From Gammaproteobacteria bacterium (GTDB lineage: Bacteria; Pseudomonadota; Gammaproteobacteria; Eutrophobiales; Eutrophobiaceae), in contig JACPSH010000002.1 in the NCBI GenBank assembly GCA_016193395.1, positions 1-64,000 on the forward strand: DNA of 64,000 nucleotides. The letters are read 5' to 3'. The notes under the pieces are model-generated. The model was not told the DNA's origin, made no database searches, and saw only the letters and a list, made by a program, of their open reading frames with translations. A program made the translations under genes and the position numbers. How positions within the stretch are numbered: position 1 is the first letter of the stretch; each line of letters starts with the position of its first letter. Below are positions 8,739-17,382 of the stretch, piece after piece.

Positions 8739-10231
8739 CTCCGCGCCGCCGCCATGTCGTGGGCGAGCCGGCGTTCGGCCTCCAGTTCCGCATCCGTCAT
8801 CTGGAACCCTTCCGCCACCGGGCGCACCAGGGCATTGCAGATCAAGCCGACCAGCAGCAGCGCCGCCAGCACGTACAGGGTGGTGTTGTAGGCGTCCTGC
8901 GGCGGGACGCCCCGGTCGAGCTGGTATTCGCGGATGTAGTTGACGATCACGGGACCCAGGATCCCGGCGGTCGACCAGGCCGTCAGCAGGCGCCCGTGAA
9001 TCGCGCCCACGAACTGCGTTCCGAACATGTCGGCGAGATACGCGGGGACGGTGGCGAAGCCGCCGCCGTACATCGTCAGGATGAGGCAGAAGATCGCCAC
9101 GAACAGCGCGACACTGCCCGCCTGGCCGGTGTGCGGCGCGGAGGCGTAGAGGAACATGCCGAAGGCGAAGAACACCACATACGTGCGCTTGCGGCCGATG
9201 TAATCGGACAATGATGCCCAGAAGATCCGGCCAAGGATATTGAACAGACTGAGCAGCCCCGTGAATCCCGCTCCGATGCTCGCCACCATCTGCTTCTGTT
9301 CTTCGGACAGCAGGGTGAATGTCAGGTCGACATCAATCAGTTTTCCGCCGAACACTTCCTGCAGCATGGGCGATGCCATGCCGATCACTCCGATCCCGGC
9401 GCTGACGTTCATGCACAGCACGCCCCACAGCAGCCAGAATTGCGGCGTGTTCGGGGCTCGGTAAAGGTGCACGTGGCGCGTGGTGATCATGACCTTCTGC
9501 TGCGGCGGCGGGCTCCAGCCTTCGGGCTTCCATCCCAGCGGGGGAACACGGTAGCCGAATGCCCCGGCCAGCATGCATAAGAAATAGATCGCGCCCATGG
9601 TGAGAAAGGTCTCCCACACGCCGACGGAGGCCGGCGTCTGGTAATGCTTCATCAGCACATCCGCCAGCGGCGAGCCGATCATCGCGCCACCGCCGAACCC
9701 CATGATCGCCATGCCGGTTGCCATGCCGCGCTTGTCCGGAAACCACTTGATCAGGGTGGAGACCGGGGAAATGTAGCCGAGCCCCAGGCCGCAGCCGCCG
9801 ATGACGCCAGCGCCCAGCCAGAGCAGCCGGATCTCGTGCACGTATACACCGACCGCGGATATGACTAATCCGCCCCCCCAGCAGCATGCCGCCACCACGC
9901 CCCCCTTGCGCGGCCCGGCGTGCTCGAGCCAGTGTCCGAATACCGCCGCCGAGGAACCCAGGTAGACAAAGAAGAGTGTGTACATCCAGCCGAGCGTGCT
10001 GATCTTCCAGTCGCAATCCGGCGCTTTGACGATGCGCGTGAACCAGTCCAGGTGATCGGGACAGGCGACCGTCCCGGTGATGCCGATGGAATGACTGAGC
10101 GGCAACCAGAAGACGCTGAAGCCATAGGCCATGCCGATGCAGAGGTGGATGGCCAGGGCGGCGGGCGGGACGAGCCAGCGGTTGAAACCCGGACCGGCGA
10201 CGGTCCGTTCTTTGGCCAGTATCTCGAACAT
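8735..10231 (-). CDS. OFA-family MFS transporter (oxalate/formate antiporter type)
   Basis: A 498-residue twelve-helix MFS carrier. The N-terminal helix IGMAYGFSVFWLPLS, GLGLGYISPVSTLIKWFPDKR and GFGGGAMIGSPLA are characteristic of the oxalate:formate antiporter branch. It has a longer loop between the first helices (TVACPDHLDWFTR) and a central cytoplasmic loop with VPPLGWKPEGW, as in many uncharacterised members. Close homologues are annotated for oxalate/formate or other small organic anions, so the substrate is uncertain. Formate would fit the nearby fdhD and Moco genes, but this is contextual inference. Confidence 0.85.
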   Translation of the reverse strand: MFEILAKERTVAGPGFNRWLVPPAALAIHLCIGMAYGFSVFWLPLSHSIGITGTVACPDHLDWFTRIVKAPDCDWKISTLGWMYTLFFVYLGSSAAVFGHWLEHAGPRKGGVVAACCWGGGLVISAVGVYVHEIRLLWLGAGVIGGCGLGLGYISPVSTLIKWFPDKRGMATGMAIMGFGGGAMIGSPLADVLMKHYQTPASVGVWETFLTMGAIYFLCMLAGAFGYRVPPLGWKPEGWSPPPQQKVMITTRHVHLYRAPNTPQFWLLWGVLCMNVSAGIGVIGMASPMLQEVFGGKLIDVDLTFTLLSEEQKQMVASIGAGFTGLLSLFNILGRIFWASLSDYIGRKRTYVVFFAFGMFLYASAPHTGQAGSVALFVAIFCLILTMYGGGFATVPAYLADMFGTQFVGAIHGRLLTAWSTAGILGPVIVNYIREYQLDRGVPPQDAYNTTLYVLAALLLVGLICNALVRPVAEGFQMTDAELEAERRLAHDMAAARS

Positions 10232-10370
10232 TCAGGATCCGCGGCGCAGGGAGCGCCCTTCCGGCATTATGCCATGCCTTTATCGCGGCGGGCGGCCATG
10301 CTACTGTTCGCGTCCCAACCGGAACTGCCCCGGCTTCCCCCGCTCCTTTACAAATCCACGGAACCACGGT

Positions 10371-10739
10371 ATGACCTGGATGCCGATGTTGGTGGCCGCC
10401 GCAGTCGCGATTGCGGTACACGCGCTGGCGCTGCGCATCGCTACGGAAATGATGGTCGAAGTGCGGGTCAATTATGTCCTCGCGCTCAGGATCGTGGCGA
10501 TCGAGTACGCGGCGATGCTCGGGATCGCCGGCGCAATCACCGGCCTGCAACCTGGAAACCTGACGGCGGCGATCCTGGGTTGCAGCCTGGCCTACCTGTT
10601 CGTTGGCGCCGCCTGCGTCGGTTTCTGGTTTTCGTTCAAGGAAGGCAGCCGCGTCGGCCTCGGCAACGGCGTACTGATACAGGCTATCCAGATCCCGCTG
10701 ATCATTCCCGTGCTGATCGTAGGGTCTTTCGTTCTCTAA
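10371..10739 (+). CDS. Small integral membrane protein, unknown
   Basis: A 122-residue hydrophobic protein with about four predicted membrane helices (MLVAAAVAIAVHALAL, IVAIEYAAMLGIAGAI, ILGCSLAYLFVGAACVGFW, AIQIPLIIPVLIVGSFVL). I do not recognise the family. The start is the ATG before TWMPMLVAA; the open frame extends upstream through non-membrane-like sequence overlapping the divergent MFS gene. No strong ribosome site is visible. It lies between that carrier and moaA, with about 84 bases to moaA. Confidence 0.6.
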   Translation: MTWMPMLVAAAVAIAVHALALRIATEMMVEVRVNYVLALRIVAIEYAAMLGIAGAITGLQPGNLTAAILGCSLAYLFVGAACVGFWFSFKEGSRVGLGNGVLIQAIQIPLIIPVLIVGSFVL

Positions 10740-10823
10740 TCGCCGGCGCCTTGCCTCCGGCCGCGCCGCGGACAACCCGTCCCGGACTGGCGAATCCGCC
10801 CACGAACGTGTAAATATGTCCAC

Positions 10824-11837
10824 GTGAAAGAGATGCTTACCGAATCCCGGGACTGCCTGGTCGATCGCTTCGGACGGGTGGTCAACTACGTGCGGATATC
10901 CGTCACCGATCGCTGCGATTTCCGCTGCGTTTACTGCATGGCCGAGGAAATGGAATTCCTCCCGCGCTCGAGCCTGCTGTCCCTCGAAGAGCTGGCGCAG
11001 ATCGGCCAGACCTTCGTACAACTCGGCGTCACCAAGATCCGTATCACCGGCGGCGAACCGCTTGTCCGCCGCAACGTCATCAAGCTCTTTCGCGACCTCG
11101 GCGCCTTGCCGGGACTGCGCGAACTCGTGACGACGACGAACGGCTCGCAACTGCCGAAGATGGCCCGCGCCCTCAGAGACGCAGGTGTGCGGCGCGTCAA
11201 CATCAGCCTGGATTCGCTCGATGCGGAAAAATTCAGGCGCATCACGCGCGTCGGCGACTTGCGCAAGGTGCTTGCCGGCATTGACGCGGCCCTGGAAGCG
11301 GGCTTCGAGCGCGTGAAACTCAACGCCGTGATCCTGAAGAACCGCAACCATGACGAAGTCGTCGAACTGGCGCGCTTCGCCGCCGGGCGCGGCATGGACA
11401 TCAGCTTCATCGAGGAGATGCCGCTGGGAGTGATCGACGACCACGATCGCGCCGAGGCATACTATTCGAGCGATCAGATCCGCCAGGATCTGGAGCAGGT
11501 GTTCACGTTGATCCCCACCACCGAGTCCACTGGCGGGCCTTCACGCTATTTCCGGCTCGCGGAGACGGGGACGCGGATCGGATTCATTTCGCCGCACAGC
11601 CATAATTTCTGTGACCACTGCAACCGCGTACGGCTGACCTGCGAAGGCAGGCTGCTGCTCTGCCTGGGCCAGGAACATTCGGTCGATCTCAGGGAGGTCG
11701 TCCGCTCATCGCCGGGCGACATGGGTCGGCTCAGTCAGGCGATACGCGATTCCATGAGCATCAAACCGAAGGGACACGATTTCGATCTCGGCGCGCAGCC
11801 GGTCATCCTGCGCCACATGAACGTGACCGGTGGCTGA
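10824..11837 (+). CDS. moaA: GTP 3',8-cyclase MoaA
   Basis: Radical SAM enzyme of the first step of molybdenum cofactor synthesis: with MoaC it turns GTP into cyclic pyranopterin monophosphate. The N-terminal cluster motif is CDFRCVYC (C31, C35, C38); the C-terminal second cluster is in [19 protein letters not shown] with the C-x2-C-x13-C spacing; the protein ends in the required Gly-Gly (MNVTGG). Length (337) is normal. Start is the GTG at 10824 or the ATG nine bases later; neither has a strong ribosome site. Its stop overlaps the fdhD start by one base (TGATG), so they are cotranscribed. Confidence 0.95.
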   Translation: MKEMLTESRDCLVDRFGRVVNYVRISVTDRCDFRCVYCMAEEMEFLPRSSLLSLEELAQIGQTFVQLGVTKIRITGGEPLVRRNVIKLFRDLGALPGLRELVTTTNGSQLPKMARALRDAGVRRVNISLDSLDAEKFRRITRVGDLRKVLAGIDAALEAGFERVKLNAVILKNRNHDEVVELARFAAGRGMDISFIEEMPLGVIDDHDRAEAYYSSDQIRQDLEQVFTLIPTTESTGGPSRYFRLAETGTRIGFISPHSHNFCDHCNRVRLTCEGRLLLCLGQEHSVDLREVVRSSPGDMGRLSQAIRDSMSIKPKGHDFDLGAQPVILRHMNVTGG

Positions 11838-12724
11838 TGGCCTGCTTCGCGATGGCAACGCCCATTTATCGACCCGAAATGACCGAGGCGGGCCTTGTCC
11901 CGACGGTGCCGGCGTGCGCCGTCGATGAATACCAGAATACGCGCGAGATGGAGGTCGCGGATGAAAGGCCGCTCACCATTTATATTGACAGCTACGAGAT
12001 CGTCACCCTGATGACGATCGGCACGCATCCGGAATTGCTGGCACTCGGCTACCTCCGCAACCAGGGGCTGGTGGACGACATCCGCGAGATCAAATCAGTA
12101 CAGGTGGACTGGGAGGTCAACGCCGCCGCCGTGACCACGCTCACCGGGCGCGAAGACTGGAGAGAACGGCTCGGCCCCCGCATCGTGACCACGGGCTGCG
12201 GCCAGGGAACTGTGTATGGGGACGTGATGGAACGGCTTGGCGGCGTGCGCATCCGGCCGCTGCGGCTGAAACAGTCGGCCGTCTACACGTTGTTGAATGA
12301 TCTCGGTTCCTACAACGAGGTCTACCGCGCATCCGGCGGCGTCCATGGGTGCGCCCTGTGCCGGGACGAGGAAGTGCTGATCTTCGTCGAGGATGTCGGA
12401 CGGCACAACGCGGTGGACGTCATCGCCGGCCGCATGTGGCTGGACCAGATGGACGGCGCGGACAAGCTCTTCTATACGACCGGGCGCCTGACCTCGGAAA
12501 TGGTGATCAAGGTCGGGCAGATGGGGATCCCTGTGCTGATGTCGCGCTCCGGCGTCACGCACATGGGATTGAAAATCGCGCGCGACCTGGGCGTCACCCT
12601 GTTTTCGCGCGTGCAGAACCGGCACTTCCTGGTATACAACGGCGCGGAGAACATCGAGTTCGACGTGGCGCTGCCGCCGAAACTGGAGGTCGCGAACCTG
12701 AAGCGTCCGGCCGCGAGAGGCTGA
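11837..12724 (+). CDS. fdhD: Formate dehydrogenase sulfurtransferase FdhD
   Basis: FdhD passes sulfur from a cysteine desulfurase to the molybdenum/tungsten cofactor and is needed for active formate dehydrogenases. The catalytic cysteine loop is GGVHGCALCRDEE (CxxC); other family blocks are VEDVGRHNAVDVIAG, TTGRLTSEMVIK and GIPVLMSRSGVT. Length (295) is typical. It overlaps moaA by one base. Its presence predicts a Mo- or W-dependent formate dehydrogenase in this genome, consistent with C1 oxidation ending in formate. Confidence 0.95.
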   Translation: MACFAMATPIYRPEMTEAGLVPTVPACAVDEYQNTREMEVADERPLTIYIDSYEIVTLMTIGTHPELLALGYLRNQGLVDDIREIKSVQVDWEVNAAAVTTLTGREDWRERLGPRIVTTGCGQGTVYGDVMERLGGVRIRPLRLKQSAVYTLLNDLGSYNEVYRASGGVHGCALCRDEEVLIFVEDVGRHNAVDVIAGRMWLDQMDGADKLFYTTGRLTSEMVIKVGQMGIPVLMSRSGVTHMGLKIARDLGVTLFSRVQNRHFLVYNGAENIEFDVALPPKLEVANLKRPAARG

Positions 12725-12732
12725 CCTGCCGG

Positions 12733-12939
12733 TCAATCCACCCGCAGCGTGCCGTCGATGGTCGTGTCCAGTCCGACGGCCGGGATTCGAAGTTGCATGC
12801 TCGCATCGATTTGAACGCCCGATTTGATTTTCCCGGCATCCCAGGCCTTCCTGACCGCCTGTTCGATTTCACGCTGCGAGGTAATCCCGACCTTCTTCAG
12901 AAATTTCCGGAGTTCCATGTTGAACTGCTCTTCGTTCAT
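12733..12939 (-). CDS. Small DUF6494-like protein
   Basis: A 68-residue soluble protein beginning MNEEQFNMELRKFLKKVGIT. The pattern N-term helix, SQREIEQAVRKAW, then LRIPAVGLDTTIDGTLRVD matches my recollection of the DUF6494 family, short conserved proteins of unknown function. It lies on the minus strand just after fdhD, eight bases from its stop, and is transcribed away from the palindrome at 13057-13158. No function is assigned. Confidence 0.7.
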   Translation of the reverse strand: MNEEQFNMELRKFLKKVGITSQREIEQAVRKAWDAGKIKSGVQIDASMQLRIPAVGLDTTIDGTLRVD

Positions 12940-13056
12940 GGCCTTTCTCCCGCGCCGGCTACGCCAGGTACGGTCATGTGCGCGGCGCCTGCGATTGACT
13001 AGAATGGCTGCCGGATTCTAGCCCGGATTGCCTCATGAAGGATCAGCCAATCAGCA

Positions 13057-13158
13057 GACGGGTGGCACCTGGCGCGGCCGTTCGCGCGCAGCGAAAGGGC
13101 CCCACCGGGGGATGGGTGGAGCGAGCACGAATGGCCGCGCCAGGTGACAGGACCCGTC
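13057..13158. repeat. 102-nt imperfect palindrome before mobA
   Basis: The outer arms GACGGGT (13057-13063) and ACCCGTC (13152-13158) pair, then CACCTGGCGCGGCC (13066-13079) pairs perfectly with GGCCGCGCCAGGTG (13133-13146), and pairing continues inwards through GTTCG/CGAAT. The 13086-13122 tip can form small inner hairpins. Such length and perfection in noncoding DNA suggest a folded leader RNA, a miniature mobile element or a dispersed palindrome. It matches no riboswitch consensus I can recognise, including the Moco element. Confidence 0.75.
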
Positions 13159-13203
13159 GCGTCAGCAGAAAGTTATATCGTGAATAATGCAGGTTCGCGT
13201 AAC

Positions 13204-13839
13204 GTGAAGATTGTCATTGACTCCAGTACTGTGACCGGGGTCATCCTCGCCGGCGGGGAGGCCCGGCGCATGGGCGGCGGCGACAAGGGTCTCGTTCCGC
13301 TGGCAGGGCGACCCATGATCGAGTACGTTCTGGACGTCCTGCGCCCCCAGGTCTCCGGCGTCCTGATCAACGCCAACCGCAACCTGGAGACGTACGCCCG
13401 GCTCGGGTGTCCTGTCATCGCGGACGAATTCCCTGGATTCAATGGCCCGTTGGCCGGCATGGCGAGCGCGTTGCGCGCGGTGCGGACACCCTACCTGGCG
13501 ACGGTTCCATGCGATTCGCCGTTCGTCCCGGCGGATCTCGTGGCCCGGCTCGCCGCCGCGCTGGAACAGGCCGGCGCCGATATTTGCGTGGCGCATAACG
13601 GCGAGCGGATGCAGCCGGTGTTCTCCCTCATGCGGAGCAATCTAATCGATTCGCTTCTCCTCTTCCTGAAACGCGGCGGGCGGAAAATCGACCAATGGCA
13701 CGCGGGGCATCGCACGGCCATCGCGGATTTCTCCGACAAGCCGGAAACGTTCATGAACGTGAACACGCCCGATGAACTGCGCTCGATCGAACTGGCGATG
13801 GCGAAACCATCGCATGCGCGTGCCGGGTCCCAGTCATGA
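13204..13839 (+). CDS. mobA: Molybdenum cofactor guanylyltransferase MobA
   Basis: Joins GMP from GTP to molybdopterin-Mo, giving the bis-MGD form used by DMSO-reductase-family enzymes including many formate dehydrogenases. The nucleotide-binding loop is ILAGGEARRMGGGDKGL near the N-terminus; further blocks are FNGPLAGMASAL and TVPCDSPFVP. I use the GTG at 13204, which leaves the usual dozen residues before ILAGG; GTGs at 13180 and 13144 are alternatives, the last falling inside the upstream palindrome. Its stop overlaps the moeA start by four bases (ATGA). Confidence 0.92.
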   Translation: MKIVIDSSTVTGVILAGGEARRMGGGDKGLVPLAGRPMIEYVLDVLRPQVSGVLINANRNLETYARLGCPVIADEFPGFNGPLAGMASALRAVRTPYLATVPCDSPFVPADLVARLAAALEQAGADICVAHNGERMQPVFSLMRSNLIDSLLLFLKRGGRKIDQWHAGHRTAIADFSDKPETFMNVNTPDELRSIELAMAKPSHARAGSQS

Positions 13840-15104
13840 GTGACGCCAAGCCCGTCATGGACGCCACCTGCATGGACGATTTCGACCCGCGATCGATCGC
13901 CCCGGACGAGGCACTGCGGCGCATCCGATCCGCGATCGAACCGGTCACGGACACGGAACGGCGCGCCATCCGCGAATGCATCGATCGGGTCCTGGCCGAA
14001 GATATCCAATCCCATGCGGATGTCCCCCCGGCCGGCAACTCGGCCATGGACGGCTACGCCATCCGCGGCGCGGATATCCCCGAGACGGGCGCCCGCGAAC
14101 TGCGCGTCATAGGCACGGCCCTGGCCGGCCGGCCGCTCTTTGCCGTCCTTCAGCCCGGCACCGCGGTGCGCATCATGACCGGCGCGATCCTTCCGGAAGG
14201 CGCCGACACCGTCGTCATGCAGGAAAGCGTCGAACGCACCGCCGAGGTGATACGGATCCGTCCGGATATCCGGCCCGGCGACCACGTACGCATGGCCGGG
14301 GAAGACATTCACGCGGGCGAAACCGTGCTGGAAACCGGCCACAGACTCACGCCGGCGGACATCGGCCTGCTGGCGTCACTGGGGATCGGCCAGATACAGG
14401 TCTGGCGCCGGCCGCGCGTGGCTTACTTCTCCACCGGAGACGAGTTGCGCTCGATCGGTGAGCCGCTCGCTGCGGGCGAGATTTACGACAGCAACCGATA
14501 CACGCTCTTCGGCATGCTGGGTCGACTGGGCGTGGACACCCTGGACCTCGGCGTCGTGCGCGATCGGCGCGATGCCGTCGAGGCGGCGGTCGATTCCGCG
14601 GCTGCTTATGGTGACGTCGTCATCAGCTCGGGCGGCGTGTCGGTCGGGGAGGCCGATTACGTCAAGGAAACGCTCGAGAAGGTGGGCAAGGTGGAGTTCT
14701 GGAAGGTCGCCATGAAACCTGGCCGTCCGCTGGCCTTCGGCCGGGTCGGCAAAGCATGGTTTTTCGGACTCCCCGGCAATCCCGTATCCGTCATGGTGAC
14801 GTTCTACCAATTCGTACAACCCGCGCTTCGGCACCTGATGGGCGAGCGCGGGGCGCCGCTGCCCGGCGTCCGGGTGCGTTGCGCGTCGAGGCTGAAGAAA
14901 CGCCCGGGGCGCGTGGAGTACCAGCGCGGAGTTCTCGCGCAGGACGAAGCAGGAGAGCTGGTCGTGCGCAAGACAGGAGCTCAGGGCTCCGGGATACTCC
15001 GCTCCATGTCGCAGGCCAACTGCTTCATTGTCCTTCCTCTGGAAAGCGCGGGAGTGGAACCCGGCGCGATGGTTGAGGTGCAGCCGTTTTACGGACTCGT
15101 CTGA
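13836..15104 (+). CDS. moeA: Molybdopterin molybdotransferase MoeA
   Basis: Inserts molybdate into adenylylated molybdopterin. Family blocks in order: ADVPPAGNSAMDGYAI, GTAVRIMTGAILPEGADTVV, RVAYFSTGDELRS, YDSNRYTLFGMLGRLG, VISSGGVSVGEADYVKETL, KVAMKPGRPLAFG and FGLPGNPVSVMVTF. Length (422) is normal. The four-base overlap with mobA marks a translationally coupled pair. It converges on pqqB with only 13 bases between the stops. Confidence 0.95.
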   Translation: MSDAKPVMDATCMDDFDPRSIAPDEALRRIRSAIEPVTDTERRAIRECIDRVLAEDIQSHADVPPAGNSAMDGYAIRGADIPETGARELRVIGTALAGRPLFAVLQPGTAVRIMTGAILPEGADTVVMQESVERTAEVIRIRPDIRPGDHVRMAGEDIHAGETVLETGHRLTPADIGLLASLGIGQIQVWRRPRVAYFSTGDELRSIGEPLAAGEIYDSNRYTLFGMLGRLGVDTLDLGVVRDRRDAVEAAVDSAAAYGDVVISSGGVSVGEADYVKETLEKVGKVEFWKVAMKPGRPLAFGRVGKAWFFGLPGNPVSVMVTFYQFVQPALRHLMGERGAPLPGVRVRCASRLKKRPGRVEYQRGVLAQDEAGELVVRKTGAQGSGILRSMSQANCFIVLPLESAGVEPGAMVEVQPFYGLV

Positions 15105-15117
15105 TACAAGTAATAAG

Positions 15118-16047
15118 TCACAACTCGACCTCCATCCCGTCGTAAGCCACTTCCCAGCCTGCTACCTCCACGGCGCGGCGTTCCGCACTATCGGCAAGCA
15201 GGATCGGGTTCGTGGTATTGATGTGAATGAAGATCCTGCGCTGGATGCCCAGATCCCTGAGCGTGGCCAGGGTGCCGTCCGGTCCGGACACGCTCATGTG
15301 ACCCATGCGTTTTCCGGTCTTGACGCCGACCCCTTCACGGATCATCTCGTCGTCGACCCATAGCGTCCCGTCGAAGAAGATCAGATCCGTGCCGCGTAAT
15401 CGGGACGCCAGCGCCGGGGGCATTTCCGCGCACCCTGGCATGTAGACGAATCTGCCGCGACCCGACTTCGCGCGCACTTCCAGCGCGATGGTGTCCTCCT
15501 CCACGGAGCCGAAGTTCGGTCCCTTGGTCGCGTCTTCCAGCCAAAGCGCCACCTTTCCTGGAACCGAAAAGGGCGACACGACGATGCCGCTCGCCTTCCC
15601 TTCCGGCGTCTGCAGTTCAACGGGCTGATCCAGGGTCAGCGGTTCGCGCGTCACAAAAGCCGGGTTGAGGACGTTGAAAATCGAATTCGCCGCCAGCACG
15701 CTGAGAACGCGCCGCGTCGCATAGACCCGCAACGGCTGCGACTCCCGCAGGGTGAGTAATCCGGTGACGTGGTCGACGTCGGCGTTCGTCAGCACGACGC
15801 CGCGGATGGGACTGTCACGCAGTCCCATGCGGGGATGCAGGATTTCGTTTTCGTTGATCTGCTGTCGCAGGTCCGGGGAGGCGTTGAACAGGAACCAGTC
15901 GCGCCCGTCCGAGCTGACGGCGATGGAAGACTGGGTGCGCTGCGGCGCCGCAGGATCGCCGGACCGCGCGCGCCGGCTGTTCGGATGGTTGCAGTTCCAT
16001 TGCGGGTATCCCCCGCCGGCGGCTGCGCCGAGTACTCGAACCTTCAT
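15118..16047 (-). CDS. pqqB: PQQ biosynthesis protein PqqB
   Basis: A metallo-beta-lactamase-fold protein of the PQQ pathway, thought to be an iron-dependent hydroxylase acting on the excised Glu-Tyr-derived intermediate. Clear family blocks: GAAAGGGYPQWNCN at the N-terminus, RTQSSIAVS, NASPDLRQQI, LTNADVDHVTGLLTLRE, SVPGKVALWLEDA, GVGVKTGKRMGHM and FIHINTTNP. Odd: the segment after WNC reads NHPNS, so two of the three cysteines of the CxCxxC zinc site known from other PqqB proteins are replaced (C19, H21, S24). It follows moaE by 28 bases on the same strand, so it appears to be in a moaD-moaE-pqqB operon rather than with pqqCDE. Confidence 0.93.
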   Translation of the reverse strand: MKVRVLGAAAGGGYPQWNCNHPNSRRARSGDPAAPQRTQSSIAVSSDGRDWFLFNASPDLRQQINENEILHPRMGLRDSPIRGVVLTNADVDHVTGLLTLRESQPLRVYATRRVLSVLAANSIFNVLNPAFVTREPLTLDQPVELQTPEGKASGIVVSPFSVPGKVALWLEDATKGPNFGSVEEDTIALEVRAKSGRGRFVYMPGCAEMPPALASRLRGTDLIFFDGTLWVDDEMIREGVGVKTGKRMGHMSVSGPDGTLATLRDLGIQRRIFIHINTTNPILLADSAERRAVEVAGWEVAYDGMEVEL

Positions 16048-16075
16048 TTGGCGATTGCCCGGTCCCTGTTGCGAT

Positions 16076-16519
16076 TCAAAGGGAATAGCCGGACGTATTC
16101 TTCTCTACCCACCGCTCACTTCCTTCCAGGCGCTCTTTTTTCCAGAATGGCGCCCGCAATTTAAGATCTTCAATGATGAAGCGGCAGGCATCCATGGCGT
16201 CTCCCCGGTGCGCGGCCCAGGTCGCGACGAGCACGATCGTCTCGCCGATGCGGATACGCCCGGTGCGGTGGAGAACGAGGCAGTCGATCAGCGGCCACCG
16301 GGACATGGCCGCGGAGCAGATGTCCAGCAGATGCTTTTCAGTCATGCCGGGATAATGTTCCAGCTGCATTTCCCTGACTGCCGCGCCTTCGTTGTGATCG
16401 CGCAGCATGCCGATGAAACTGGCCGCCGCGCCCATCGCGCCGCGGCTCTGCAGCCCCGCCTGATAACGGCCCATCTCCGCATGGGGATCGAACGGCTCGG
16501 CCCGGATCTGCACCTGCAT
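16076..16519 (-). CDS. moaE: Molybdopterin synthase large subunit MoaE
   Basis: Catalytic subunit of molybdopterin synthase, which converts cyclic pyranopterin monophosphate to molybdopterin with sulfur carried on MoaD. Blocks: GAAASFIGMLRDHNEG, LEHYPGMTEKHL, VLHRTGRIRIGE, HRGDAMDACRFIIEDLK and the active-site lysine segment FWKKE. The ATG at 16519 is preferred because GGAGG lies six bases before it; a GTG two codons upstream is too close to that site. It follows moaD with two bases between stop and start. Length 147, normal. Confidence 0.93.
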   Translation of the reverse strand: MQVQIRAEPFDPHAEMGRYQAGLQSRGAMGAAASFIGMLRDHNEGAAVREMQLEHYPGMTEKHLLDICSAAMSRWPLIDCLVLHRTGRIRIGETIVLVATWAAHRGDAMDACRFIIEDLKLRAPFWKKERLEGSERWVEKNTSGYSL

Positions 16520-16521
16520 GT

Positions 16522-16755
16522 TCACCCTCCGGTGACCGGCGGGAAAAAAGCCACTTCGTCGCCGTCCCGCAGTTCGACGTCTCCGCGCGCATAGGCCATG
16601 TTCACGGCCACGAGCAGCGATTCCGGCATCGCCCGGCCGTGCGTCGCGGACCTCCAGACGTCGGTAACGGACAGACCCGGCTCGAACGCGACGACATCGT
16701 CTGCCCTGCCGACCTCTTCGCGAAGCCGGGCGAAAAACTTGACGGTGATGGCCAT
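16522..16755 (-). CDS. moaD: Molybdopterin synthase sulfur carrier MoaD
   Basis: A 77-residue ubiquitin-fold protein ending in the obligatory Gly-Gly (FFPPVTGG), the C-terminus that is adenylylated and thiocarboxylated. The N-terminus AITVKFFARLREEVG is typical. The start ATG at 16755 has AGGAG five bases upstream; a longer frame to 16791 is unlikely. First gene of the moaD-moaE-pqqB run and divergent from moaC, with about 105 bases between the two starts. Confidence 0.93.
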   Translation of the reverse strand: MAITVKFFARLREEVGRADDVVAFEPGLSVTDVWRSATHGRAMPESLLVAVNMAYARGDVELRDGDEVAFFPPVTGG

Positions 16756-16860
16756 GGTTCTCCTGGCTGCGCGGCCCGCGCACCCGGACATGTGACAAGG
16801 CCGAATTATATGACGTAAGCTGGATCAGTACATGCGCACGAACGTATACAGGACCGACCC

Positions 16861-17361
16861 ATGGCCAGGCTGACTCATCTTGACCGGAAGGGCGAGGCAC
16901 GGATGGTCGACGTGGGCGGCAAGACGGCAACGCGCCGGATCGCCATCGCCGAGGGCGCAATCCACATGGCGGGATCCACGCTGAAACTCATTCGCACCGG
17001 CGGCCATGTCAAGGGGGACGTGCTCGCCGCCGCGCGCATCGCGGGCATCATGGCAGCCAAGCGGGCCGCGGACCTGATCCCGCTGTGCCATCCGCTGGCG
17101 CTGACCCACGTCGAAGTCGCGCTGGAACCGCGCCCGGTGGACAGTTCCGTGTATTGTTCCGTGCGCGCACAGACGGTAGGCCCCACTGGAGTCGAAATTG
17201 AAGCGTTGATCGCGGTTCAGATCGCCCTGCTCACGGTCTATGACATGTGCAAGGCCGTGGATCGTGGCATGATTATCGCTGGCGTCAGGCTGGTGGAAAA
17301 ATCCGGCGGCCGCTCCGGAAAGTGGAAACGCGCGGCGGAGACGCGCCGGACGCGGAAGTAG
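16861..17361 (+). CDS. moaC: Cyclic pyranopterin monophosphate synthase MoaC
   Basis: Partners MoaA in making cyclic pyranopterin monophosphate. Recognised by [49 protein letters not shown] (catalytic histidine region), [25 protein letters not shown] split across two conserved blocks, and the C-terminal KSGGRSG. Length 166, normal. Its end converges on the ModE-like regulator with 21 bases between stops. Confidence 0.95.
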   Translation: MARLTHLDRKGEARMVDVGGKTATRRIAIAEGAIHMAGSTLKLIRTGGHVKGDVLAAARIAGIMAAKRAADLIPLCHPLALTHVEVALEPRPVDSSVYCSVRAQTVGPTGVEIEALIAVQIALLTVYDMCKAVDRGMIIAGVRLVEKSGGRSGKWKRAAETRRTRK

Positions 17362-17382
17362 CGAAGTCGCCCGGCATCAACC

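Noticed and set aside
9333-11444. A 703-codon minus-strand frame across the MFS carrier and moaA
   Set aside because: It is antisense to two well-supported genes, with His/Arg/Gly-rich content typical of shadow frames in GC-rich DNA.
13057-13158. Assignment of the palindrome as a Moco riboswitch
   Set aside because: Position before mobA is tempting, but I cannot find the conserved internal loops of the known Moco element; the main feature is one long stem.
16756-16860. ModE box between moaD and moaC
   Set aside because: The AT-rich stretch has no symmetric TATA...TATA arms of the ModE consensus; only a weak likeness.
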